In this document: one piece after another, positions 23,633 through 31,018 of the stretch
Layout: every line of letters begins with the position of its first letter
How positions within the stretch are numbered: the stretch's first letter is position 1
Origin: Bacteroides sp.
GTDB taxonomy: Bacteria > Bacteroidota > Bacteroidia > Bacteroidales > Muribaculaceae
DNA: 32,906 bases
Assembly (NCBI GenBank): GCA_014801535.1
Contig: JAAVEA010000025.1
Coordinates: 1-32,906 of the forward strand
Direction: 5' to 3'
Made by a program: the position numbers and the translations under genes
Notes under the pieces: generated by a model
Told to the model about the DNA's origin: nothing
Database searches by the model: none
Seen by the model: only the letters and a program-made list of their open reading frames with translations

Positions 23633-23656
23633 CTTATAAAATGTTAAGCTATCAGC

Positions 23657-24139
23657 TTATTTTTTCTGTTTTTTATCTTTCCAAGCCTGAGCTTTAGCCT
23701 TAGCGGCAGCATCATCAGCAGCAGCCTCGGTCTTCTCTACAGCTTTCTGAAGAGCGGAGTTAGCTTTATCTTTTGCTTCCTGAGCAGCTGCAGCAGCCTT
23801 GTCTTTTGCATCCTGAGCGGCCTTGTCGGCAGCATCCTTAGCCTGATCTGCCACATCTTTAGCTTTGTCAGTTGCTTTGTTGACAACTTCCTTGCCCTTG
23901 TTGACAGCGTTTGTTGCAACAGCTTTTGCAGCTTCAGGAGCGGCAGCTACCTCTTCAACAACTTCCTCGGCAACTACAGCAGCAGAATCAGTTACTTCTG
24001 CGATTTGAACAGTGTCAACAACCTCTGCTACTTCAACAGAATCAGAGTCATTGGCTTCGTTGGCAGCTTTGTTGCCGCCACATGCAGATGCAAAGACCAT
24101 CAGAGAGCCTGCGAATGCAAGTGAAAATACCTTCTTCAT
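23657..24139 (-). CDS. Ala/Lys-rich helical lipoprotein
   Basis: The 160-residue lipoprotein has the signal KKVFSLAFAGSLMVFASAC with lipobox Cys20. A Val/Glu/Asp-rich acidic segment (about 30-65) follows, then a long amphipathic helical stretch (about 70-155) of repeated Ala-Lys-Asp motifs such as DKAKDVADQAKDAADKA. This composition resembles LEA-like or apolipoprotein-like helices, which is a resemblance and not an assignment. No enzyme motif is seen. It follows the lipoprotein gene at 24199 by 59 bp on the same strand and ends at a strong terminator, so the two may be co-transcribed. Confidence 0.82.
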   Translation of the reverse strand: MKKVFSLAFAGSLMVFASACGGNKAANEANDSDSVEVAEVVDTVQIAEVTDSAAVVAEEVVEEVAAAPEAAKAVATNAVNKGKEVVNKATDKAKDVADQAKDAADKAAQDAKDKAAAAAQEAKDKANSALQKAVEKTEAAADDAAAKAKAQAWKDKKQKK

Positions 24140-24198
24140 ATTATTTAAGTTTTTAAGAGTTAAAACTTATTTGTGTTTTCTAAGAAATAAAGGCCTGA

Positions 24199-24792
24199 TT
24201 ACTTAATGTTTTTGAGAGCCTTAACTGTTTCAAGGTGGTTGTAGAGAACCTCGCGGCTGTTTGCACGTGTGCCGTTGTTGGGAGTCCACAATATAGTAAC
24301 AACTTCGTTCTCACCGTCAAAACCGTAGTGAACGAGAGTGAGTTTGTCTTTAGAACGATAAACGAGATCGTCATCTTCGTCAGTTGTCACGTCCTTGTAG
24401 CCGTTTTTATTGAAATATTCCATGAGGTCGATCTCATCGTCCTGATCACCGGTGATGGTGATACTGCTTGAATTGAGGCTACCGCCTACGAAAGCGTAAA
24501 TATAGAAGGGATAGCTACCGTCTGCATCGTAAGTATATGCCAAAGCTGATGAAGTGCTGACGTCAGTGTTGAGAACGTAGCTGAAGGGTTTCATTACATC
24601 TTTCACATCTTCCTGATCGTCACCCCATTCGAGGTTAAGAGAGATGTTGCTGATAGAAAGCACGTCAGATGAGCTTTTTGTGAGAAGGGGCATTGTGTAC
24701 TCAATCTTCACATCGTCATCATTGTCGTCGCCGCAAGATGCCATGAAGAACATGGGGAGAGCTACAGCGAGCATCAGAAAAAATTTCTTCAT
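24199..24792 (-). CDS. Hypothetical lipoprotein
   Basis: I do not recognise this 197-residue protein. It has a clear lipoprotein signal, MKKFFLMLAVALPMFFMASC with Cys20, followed by an acidic GDDNDDD spacer. The rest looks beta-rich: YTMPLLTKSSSDVLSISNIS, YPFYIYAFVGGS, KLTLVHYGFDGENEVVTIL. It is probably a surface- or periplasm-exposed lipoprotein; the acidic start after Cys resembles the Bacteroidetes lipoprotein export signal (inference). A TAACTTTG -7-like element (24866-24873, minus) lies about 75 bp upstream without a clear -33. Confidence 0.75.
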   Translation of the reverse strand: MKKFFLMLAVALPMFFMASCGDDNDDDVKIEYTMPLLTKSSSDVLSISNISLNLEWGDDQEDVKDVMKPFSYVLNTDVSTSSALAYTYDADGSYPFYIYAFVGGSLNSSSITITGDQDDEIDLMEYFNKNGYKDVTTDEDDDLVYRSKDKLTLVHYGFDGENEVVTILWTPNNGTRANSREVLYNHLETVKALKNIK

Positions 24793-24941
24793 TTTAATTT
24801 TTGTTTAAATGCTTTTAATTAAAAATGTTTGATATTCTGCAAGTAGAACAAGTAGAATATGGGCGCAAAGTTAATATAAAATTTTGTATAAATAAAATGA
24901 ATATGTAGATTTCATGAATAAAATAGCAAGTAAGAGGTTTT

Positions 24942-25004
24942 TAAGTGTTCAATTTGCTATAAAAATATGTGAATATATAAAGAATGCCTATATATGAACA
25001 CTTA
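24942..25004 (-). repeat. 10-bp inverted repeat after the GSCFA gene
   Basis: TAAGTGTTCA (24942-24951) and TGAACACTTA (24995-25004) are perfectly complementary with a 43-nt AT-rich spacer, right after the GSCFA stop. It may act as a weak 3' end structure. Confidence 0.6.
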
Positions 25005-25005
25005 C

Positions 25006-26025
25006 TTAAAATAATACTTTATAGGCTTCGGGATGTCGTTTTAAAAAATCCTCATATCTGTTTCTTTCCAGATCGCGATAAGCCTTCTCTTCGTGAGGTG
25101 TCATAAGGAGCGGACGATGTTGTAATCCTTTGAAAATCTTTTCTCCTTCCTTGATAAATGATTTTCCTGCCTCATCAACAAATGTTTCTTTGAATATTTC
25201 CCATATGTAATCAACAGCTTGTTGGGAGGGGTGAGCCATATCGGAGGCATAGAAACGATAATCGCGCAGATCGTCATTGAGAATTTCATATGCCGGGAAA
25301 TAGGAGCAGAAATCGAGTCGGTCGCATATATTCTCGATTGCTAACTGTAGAATTGCCTTTGAGCGTGAATTAGCGATGAATCCGTCTTTTAAATGCCTCA
25401 CCGGACTAACTGTGAAGACAATTCTGAGTTGCGGAAAACGAGTCTTTATCTTTTTGCACAGATCCACCCACATCTCCGCTATCTCCTCCTCAGTCAGTCG
25501 GTATCTTTCAAATCTTGAAGCCGGAAGTTTATGGCAATTGGCAACGGTGGCCGATAGAAGTCGTTCACGAGAGCAGTTGCCGGAGTTCTCCGAGAGACTT
25601 TCTTCCTTATTATATATAAGAGAATAGCATATGGAGGTGCCGAAAGTGATGAAGAGAGCCTCAGCTTTTTTCAACGATTCAGTTAATATGCTTCGAGCTT
25701 TCTCCGCTTTCTCAAACGCCTCCTCTCCGTCACATCCGGCCAATCGGAAATCGCCAAGGAAGGAACGGTGTTTGCCGGTATTGTCTTTAAACAGAGAGTG
25801 AAGAAATCTTTCTTTAAATGAATCTTCCGATAAAAATATTTCCAGAGTGTTGCGAATTGAGAGAGGATTATAAAGTGTGCCAAGCGGGTTAGAGGCGTTC
25901 CATAAGGCAGAGCGCATCTTTTGTGCCATATTATCGGAGAAACATGAACCCAACATCACTACAGGAGATTCGGGCGAAAGTGTGAAGTCGGCTCGCTCGG
26001 GGGCATAGATTGTTCGAAATTGCAT
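25006..26025 (-). CDS. GSCFA domain protein
   Basis: The 339-residue protein belongs to the GSCFA family, named after its conserved motif; here VVMLGSCFSDNMAQ at about 22-35. Other family features are NPLGTLYNPLSIRNTLE, FITFGTSICYSL, IVFTVSPVRHLKDG, and DMAHPSQQAVDYIWEIF near the C-terminus. The family resembles SGNH/GDSL-type hydrolases (Ser27 in GSCF, the Asp-x-x-His of DMAH), but its substrate is not established. No signal peptide is seen. A TAATTTTG element (26045-26052, minus) lies 20 bp upstream without a strong -33. Confidence 0.88.
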   Translation of the reverse strand: MQFRTIYAPERADFTLSPESPVVMLGSCFSDNMAQKMRSALWNASNPLGTLYNPLSIRNTLEIFLSEDSFKERFLHSLFKDNTGKHRSFLGDFRLAGCDGEEAFEKAEKARSILTESLKKAEALFITFGTSICYSLIYNKEESLSENSGNCSRERLLSATVANCHKLPASRFERYRLTEEEIAEMWVDLCKKIKTRFPQLRIVFTVSPVRHLKDGFIANSRSKAILQLAIENICDRLDFCSYFPAYEILNDDLRDYRFYASDMAHPSQQAVDYIWEIFKETFVDEAGKSFIKEGEKIFKGLQHRPLLMTPHEEKAYRDLERNRYEDFLKRHPEAYKVLF

Positions 26026-26208
26026 GGGAAAATAATTTTACCCGCAAAATTATTAAAAAGAAATATATATGAAAAGAAAGAGGCTAATTCTGTATTGAGA
26101 AATTGATTAAAGTGCTATGAATCAATGAATAATTTTGACATTAATAAAAATTAACATATTATAGGATTGTTTGGCACTAAAGGGGTGGTATATTTTCGTG
26201 GAATGTTG

Positions 26209-26216
26209 TAATTTTG
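26209..26216 (+). promoter_or_regulatory. -7 element of the alpha/beta hydrolase gene
   Basis: TAATTTTG matches the -7 consensus 70 bp before the ATG. No good TTTG is found 19-21 nt upstream. The rest of 26026-26286 shows no gene. Confidence 0.45.
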
Positions 26217-26286
26217 CATCGAACTAATCATTGGGCCACGTAATGAGGCTCTTAGAAGAAACGAAACGATAGAAATTACAACAGCA

Positions 26287-27201
26287 ATGAAAAAGATAGC
26301 AACATTCAAAGCAGTACTTTTTACACTTATCACACTTTTCTCCTCACTGGCATTCGATGCCTTTTCAGCTCCGAAAATCACTTCCAATTATAATAAGGTG
26401 TCAGACGGTTACAATTTCTGGCTTGTAGAGCCGGAAGGGGATACCGTAGAAAAGAAACCTGTGGTGATCTTCCTTCATGGTGCAAGTCTGTGTGGCTCGG
26501 ATCTGAATAAGGTTCGTCGTTACGGCACACTTGCGGCAGTGGAGAAGGGTCGTGAGATAGATGCATATGTAATCGCTCCTCAGAATCCCGGCGGATCGTG
26601 GAAACCTTCTAAGGTTATGAACATCCTGAAATGGGTTGAGGATAACTACAATGTTGACACGGACCGTGTCTATGTTTTGGGAATGAGTCTCGGTGGTTAT
26701 GGCACAATCGACTTCGCGGCCACTTATCCCGACAAGGTTGCTGCGGCGATGGCCTTCTGCGGCGGTGGCACTGTAAAAGACCTTTCAGGTCTTGGCGAGC
26801 TTCCCCTATGGATTGTTCATGGCACGGCAGACCGTTCGGTGTCTGTTTCACAAAGCGACCGTGTAGTTTCCGCAGTGAAAAATTCAGGTGAATATTCTCG
26901 TTTATATTATGATCGCATTCCGGGAATGAACCATTCGCAGCCTGCACGTCTGTTCTATCTTGAAGATACTTACAAATGGCTTTTCAGTCATAGCCTTAAA
27001 GATAAGGATCGTGCTGCTGCAGAAAAATTTGCAATTTCAGGAGATGTAATGAAAACCGCTTATTCGGGACTGAACCATAAGGCCGGTTATCGCGGATCAT
27101 CTTCCAAAAGCACCGCTTCAAAAGCAAAGACAACAAGAAAGAGCTCATCCCGCAAAGGGAAGCATTATGCTTCGGGCAAATCAAGCCGTCGTCGCGGATA
27201 A
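26287..27201 (+). CDS. Secreted alpha/beta hydrolase (esterase/peptidase-like) with basic tail
   Basis: The 304-residue protein has an N-terminal signal peptide (about 1-28, ending FSA). The alpha/beta hydrolase fold shows the oxyanion loop IFLHGASLCG, nucleophile Ser134 in LGMSLGGYG, a likely acid Asp182 in HGTADRSV, and His216 in GMNHSQ. The pattern fits dienelactone hydrolase or prolyl oligopeptidase-like secreted esterases; the substrate is unknown. Residues 270-304 form a low-complexity Ser/Lys/Arg tail, which could bind nucleic acid, lipid A or another polyanion (inference). It is convergent with the EamA gene. Confidence 0.85.
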   Translation: MKKIATFKAVLFTLITLFSSLAFDAFSAPKITSNYNKVSDGYNFWLVEPEGDTVEKKPVVIFLHGASLCGSDLNKVRRYGTLAAVEKGREIDAYVIAPQNPGGSWKPSKVMNILKWVEDNYNVDTDRVYVLGMSLGGYGTIDFAATYPDKVAAAMAFCGGGTVKDLSGLGELPLWIVHGTADRSVSVSQSDRVVSAVKNSGEYSRLYYDRIPGMNHSQPARLFYLEDTYKWLFSHSLKDKDRAAAEKFAISGDVMKTAYSGLNHKAGYRGSSSKSTASKAKTTRKSSSRKGKHYASGKSSRRRG

Positions 27202-27216
27202 GGATATTATTGTGGA

Positions 27217-27430
27217 AAGTGGAACCGCTCCGCGGTTCAGAGATATAGAATAGTTAACCGGGGGTTCCGCTGAGGCGGGAACCCCCGGCTAATATATATG
27301 TAACCGCTCCGCGGTAACTATGGTTACCACGATACATCCGGTTTCGGTGGATGGAGAGAATGTCGCTATAAACGTGTTTCCGGTGGTAGCCGTGTTTATC
27401 ACGATAAACACGGTTTCGGAAGTGGGTTGA
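27217..27430. repeat. Cluster of perfect hairpins between convergent genes
   Basis: Hairpins: 27222-27228 with 27232-27238 (GAACCGC/GCGGTTC); 27258-27270 with 27275-27288 (GC-rich, one bulge); 27303-27307 with 27311-27315; GGTAAC (27313-27318) with GTTACC (27323-27328); and 27390-27400 with 27403-27413 (11 bp). CCGCTCCGCGG occurs twice. CGGTTTCGG-type segments recur at roughly regular spacing in 27330-27425. The second hairpin may terminate one or both convergent genes, but no U-run follows. Confidence 0.8.
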
Positions 27431-27443
27431 GCCTGAGTTGCGG

Positions 27444-28445
27444 TTATTTTTTATGATCCTTTGCTTCGGCGCTTTCCACCAGGAAAACACTGCCGATTAT
27501 AAGAAGAATCGAGAGAAGTTGCCACCATGAGAATTTATCCTGACCTAATGCGTAGCTCACTATTGCAGCCACTATAAGAATCCAGTTGGCATAAAGTCCA
27601 ACTACAGTCGCGGGCAGACGCTTTAGCGCCACGTCGGTAAGCAGATAGCTGATTGAAGAGGGGAAGACGAGTACGAATGCAAGAATCAGAAACGGTGTGG
27701 AAAAAACACCGGATGTAAGCACCGGAGCAAACCAATTGCCTGAAATAAGCACGGCCACTATAGCAGCCAGACACCCTCCGGAAAAAGTGTATTTGCTTAC
27801 TGTTGAATTGCTCAAGCGTTTGAGAAAACGTTTTTCTATCACAAGATATGCGCTGAAAAGGAATGTGGAGATGAAGCAGTAGATGTTACCTAAAAGAGGA
27901 TTTGATGCCACATCGCTATGCTTTTGAGTCAGAATGCAGATCAATGCTCCGCCTATTCCAAGAAATATACCGATGAGTCTTCCCAAAGAAAGACGGTCAG
28001 TCCGTAAGAAAAGACAGATAATATATACCACAGTGCCTTGCAAGGCAATGAATATGGAGGAAGAGATAGGGGTAGTGTAGGTAAGACCCTGAAGCAAGGT
28101 ATACATATATCCGAATACGCATATCACGCCGGTGAGAAGCAGAAGAATGCGGTCGCGCATAGATGTCTTTTCAACCTTATCATGTTTAATCCAGCCGATG
28201 ATCCAGAAGAAAAGTGAACCGAAGCCTAATCGTAGCACCACTCCTGTGGCAGAATTCATCCAAGTAGGTAGAAGATATTTAAGAGCGTTCTCATTCAGAC
28301 CCGAAAAAGTCTTTGCTACAAACATAGACACGTTTCCTACGAGTCGTCCTTTTTTGCCGGAGAGGGTATCGGAACCCTGTGTCCGGGTATTGGATTCGCC
28401 CGAAGCTGCCTGATGCTGCATTGTTTGTTGCTGATTATTGTTCAT
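27444..28445 (-). CDS. EamA/DMT family transporter
   Basis: The 333-residue inner-membrane protein has ten predicted helices in two EamA repeats (about 40-180 and 195-325), typical of the drug/metabolite transporter superfamily. The first 40 residues are a Gln/Ser/Thr-rich cytoplasmic tail. Recognisable segments include LRLGFGSLFFWIIGWI, SSSIFIALQGTVVYIICLFL and WWQLLSILLIIGSVFLVES. The substrate is unknown. I chose the ATG at 28445 (MNNNQQQTMQ) because the longer frame to 28499 runs into the hairpin upstream. It lies 65 bp after the DUF4332 gene on the same strand. Confidence 0.9.
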   Translation of the reverse strand: MNNNQQQTMQHQAASGESNTRTQGSDTLSGKKGRLVGNVSMFVAKTFSGLNENALKYLLPTWMNSATGVVLRLGFGSLFFWIIGWIKHDKVEKTSMRDRILLLLTGVICVFGYMYTLLQGLTYTTPISSSIFIALQGTVVYIICLFLRTDRLSLGRLIGIFLGIGGALICILTQKHSDVASNPLLGNIYCFISTFLFSAYLVIEKRFLKRLSNSTVSKYTFSGGCLAAIVAVLISGNWFAPVLTSGVFSTPFLILAFVLVFPSSISYLLTDVALKRLPATVVGLYANWILIVAAIVSYALGQDKFSWWQLLSILLIIGSVFLVESAEAKDHKK

Positions 28446-28469
28446 AGTGGAAAGTAATGTATAATATTC

Positions 28470-28502
28470 AGAGTGACCATGCCCCGGGGGTACGGCCACT
28501 CT
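28470..28502 (-). repeat. Intercistronic hairpin between DUF4332 and EamA genes
   Basis: AGAGTG (28470-28475) pairs with CACTCT (28497-28502). The stem continues through a GC-rich core with G-U pairs and mismatches. No U-run follows, so it is more likely an RNA processing or stability element than a terminator. Confidence 0.55.
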
Positions 28503-28510
28503 ATATCAGA

Positions 28511-28918
28511 TTAATATGTCATTTTCGGTTCAAGCTCCTTAGCGGCTTCAATCATTTTGGCCACCTCGTTCTCCGAAGGTACACGACGTGTGAGTTTCTT
28601 CACCTCGTTCACTTCTTCAAGTTTGGCGGTAAGAGAAGCCGGATTGCGATGTCGGAGTTCCTTCACAGTGTCTACTCCGGCAGCTTCAAGAAGTTCGGCA
28701 AACTGGGGTCCGACACCCGGAATCCGGAAGAGATCGGTATGGTTCGCCCATTTGAGAATCAGCTTCGGGCTGATTTCAGTTTTCTCTGCAAGTCCCTTAC
28801 GCCCGGCCGGGGTGGAACAGATTTCAAGATATTCCTCGGCAGTCTCTACGCCTGCGCGGTTCAGTTTTTCAGCGTATGCTTCGCCTACTCCTTCAATGTC
28901 GATTACTTTGTAATTCAT
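28511..28918 (-). CDS. DUF4332 (helix-hairpin-helix-like) protein
   Basis: The 135-residue cytoplasmic protein is built from two helix-hairpin-helix-like repeats: IEGVGEAYAEKLNRAGVETA (about 6-25) and IPGVGPQFAELLEAAGVDTV (about 63-82). The GVG turn and spacing are typical of DUF4332. HhH motifs usually bind DNA or mediate protein contacts, so a nucleic-acid role is possible. The ATG at 28918 (MNYKVID) fits the family start; the extension to 28972 adds 18 residues without family features. It precedes the EamA gene on the same strand. Confidence 0.85.
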   Translation of the reverse strand: MNYKVIDIEGVGEAYAEKLNRAGVETAEEYLEICSTPAGRKGLAEKTEISPKLILKWANHTDLFRIPGVGPQFAELLEAAGVDTVKELRHRNPASLTAKLEEVNEVKKLTRRVPSENEVAKMIEAAKELEPKMTY

Positions 28919-29176
28919 AGCATCAAATTTTAAGTGGAACACTGAGCAAATGAAGCCGTTGAAAGACTTCAATGAATACTCGGTTATTGAACTCGTTTAC
29001 TATTAAACATTTGTTGTTTGGAAATGGTTGTTTCATTCTCAAACGGGAATATTATTATATAAGGTATATTTGAGCCGGTCCGGATGATGTTTTTAAATGA
29101 TTAACTGATCAGGGCGGTCTCAACCATTTGAAGATGCGATATGTTATAAATATAAGCACCCCTTTCGGGTAAAAGG

Positions 29177-29203
29177 AGAGAAGGCGCATTCTCTTCTTTT
29201 TTT
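29177..29203 (+). terminator. Terminator-like hairpin before aspT
   Basis: AGAGAA (29177-29182) pairs with TTCTCT (29189-29194) around a 6-nt loop and is followed by TCTTTTTTT, only about 22 bp upstream of the aspT ATG. With 250 bp of gene-free DNA before it, it could be a leader attenuator or the end of a short upstream transcript. Confidence 0.5.
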
Positions 29204-29224
29204 CTAACTATAAACTGTAATACT

Positions 29225-30934
29225 ATGGAAATCATCAATTGGATAGTGCAGACGCTACGCGACAATCCCGCGATTGCAATATTCCTTACTCTGGGGATAG
29301 GTTTTTGGATAGGAAGATTTAAATATAAAAGTTTCTCACTCGGAACGGTGACATCTGTTCTCCTCGTCGGTGTGGTCATGGGTCAGTTGGATATTCCGGT
29401 TTCGGGTCCTCTGAAACAGGTTTTCTTCCTTCTGTTCCTCTTTGCAATAGGTTATAGTGTCGGTCCGCAGTTTTTCGCGTCATTGCGGGGATCAGGACTG
29501 AAGCAGGTTCTTTTCGCTGTAGTGATGTGTGTAGTGGTGCTTGTCACTACAATTGTCGTGGCTAAACTGTTCCATTACAATGCCGGAGAGGCAGCGGGTC
29601 TGTTTGCCGGAGCGCAGACGGTTTCTGCCGTGATTGGCGTGGCCGACGACACGATACAGACTCTGAATGTCTCGGGAGCAGATAAGACAGCCTGGACCAA
29701 TCTTGTGCCTGTGGCCTATGCCGTAACCTATATATTCGGAACAATCGGTTCGGCATGGATTTTAGGAACCCTCGGCCCCATGATGCTGGGTGGAATAAAG
29801 AAAGTGCGCCAGCAGACAGAAGATCTTGAGCGCAGCATGAATCAGAATCCGTCTGATTCCGATCCGGCGCTCGTAAACGCATGGCGTCCGGTGGTCTACA
29901 GAGCCTATCGCGCTGAAGGCGACTATTTCAACCAGCCGCGAACGGTAAGTGAAGTGGAGGAATATATGGCATCTGAAGGTAGACGTATATTCGTGGAGCG
30001 TGTGCGTTCGGGAAAAGATATAGTTACCCAGCCCGCATCCGATTACAAGATTTCCAAAGGAGATGATGTAGTGCTTTCAGGACGCAGGGAGTTCATTATA
30101 GAAGATGAATCATGGATAGGAGGTGAGATTTCCGATCCGATGCTTCTGTCGTTTCCCGTAGAACAGATTCCTGTGATGGTTGCTTCCAAGCATGTGGTAG
30201 GCACCACTGTAGGAGATTTCCGCCAGTCTAAACATACTCACGGAGTTATGATCGGAAGCATCAAGCGCGGAGGTGTGGCAATCCCCGTATTGGCCGATAC
30301 ACGTCTTGAACGAGGCGATATACTCACAATAAGCGGTCCGGTGGCAGATGTAAACGCCACGGCCTCATATATAGGTTATGCCGACAAACCTACAACCGCC
30401 TCTGATATGGTATTTATCGGGCTCGGCATAGCGATCGGTGCATTGATCGGAGCGATAACAATACATCTGGGTGGTATCCCGGTGAGCCTTTCCACCAGTG
30501 GTGGCGCTCTTATAGCAGGTCTTGTCTTGGGATGGCTCCGCTCCAAACATCCTACATTCGGGCGTATTCCTGACTCGGCGGTCTGGATTTTCAATAACGT
30601 TGGCCTCAACATGTTCATAGCAGTGGTGGGAATCTCAGCCGGACCGACATTCATTTCCGGCCTTCAGCAAGTAGGATGGCAGCTTCTTCTCGCGGGTGCG
30701 ATTGCCACGACAGTTCCGCTTCTTATAGGAATATTCCTGGGAGCCAAGGTGTTTAAATTCCATCCGGCGATCAATCTCGGGTGTGTGGCAGGCAGCCGTG
30801 TCACAACCGCCGCGCTCGGAGCTATACAGGATTCGCTGCAATCGACAGTGCCCGCGATGGGTTATACCATAACCTATGCCATAGGCAACACTCTTCTGAT
30901 ACTTTGCGGTCTTGTCATGGTATTCGTGGCCTGA
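29225..30934 (+). CDS. aspT: Aspartate:alanine antiporter (AspT/YidE family)
   Basis: The 569-residue inner-membrane antiporter is of the AAE family. N-terminal (about 1-185) and C-terminal (about 390-569) helical bundles flank a soluble region with two TrkA_C-like (RCK_C) domains (about 220-380; FVERVRSGKDIV, KISKGDDVVLSG, RLERGDILTISG). The repeated signatures LFLFAIGYSVGPQFFASLRG in the N half and AVVGISAGPTFISGLQQVG in the C half are typical. Because aspD follows immediately, aspartate uptake in exchange for alanine is the likely function; without that neighbour, the YidE/YbjL branch would be hard to exclude. The terminator-like hairpin at 29177-29203 lies just before the start. Confidence 0.92.
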   Translation: MEIINWIVQTLRDNPAIAIFLTLGIGFWIGRFKYKSFSLGTVTSVLLVGVVMGQLDIPVSGPLKQVFFLLFLFAIGYSVGPQFFASLRGSGLKQVLFAVVMCVVVLVTTIVVAKLFHYNAGEAAGLFAGAQTVSAVIGVADDTIQTLNVSGADKTAWTNLVPVAYAVTYIFGTIGSAWILGTLGPMMLGGIKKVRQQTEDLERSMNQNPSDSDPALVNAWRPVVYRAYRAEGDYFNQPRTVSEVEEYMASEGRRIFVERVRSGKDIVTQPASDYKISKGDDVVLSGRREFIIEDESWIGGEISDPMLLSFPVEQIPVMVASKHVVGTTVGDFRQSKHTHGVMIGSIKRGGVAIPVLADTRLERGDILTISGPVADVNATASYIGYADKPTTASDMVFIGLGIAIGALIGAITIHLGGIPVSLSTSGGALIAGLVLGWLRSKHPTFGRIPDSAVWIFNNVGLNMFIAVVGISAGPTFISGLQQVGWQLLLAGAIATTVPLLIGIFLGAKVFKFHPAINLGCVAGSRVTTAALGAIQDSLQSTVPAMGYTITYAIGNTLLILCGLVMVFVA

Positions 30935-30977
30935 CAATCCACTATTGAATCTCTCCCATCGTTCACTTGTTTAACAA

Positions 30978-30999
30978 TGAAGTTGTTTAAACAACTTCA
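30978..30999. promoter_or_regulatory. 22-bp perfect palindrome between aspT and aspD
   Basis: The half-site TGAAGTTGTTT is followed directly by its complement, giving a perfect loop-free palindrome 43 bp after the aspT stop and 19 bp before the chosen aspD ATG. It resembles an operator for a dimeric regulator more than an RNA hairpin, since there is no loop. It overlaps an alternative aspD ATG at 30977. Confidence 0.6.
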
Positions 31000-31018
31000 A
31001 TATAAATTACATACCATA

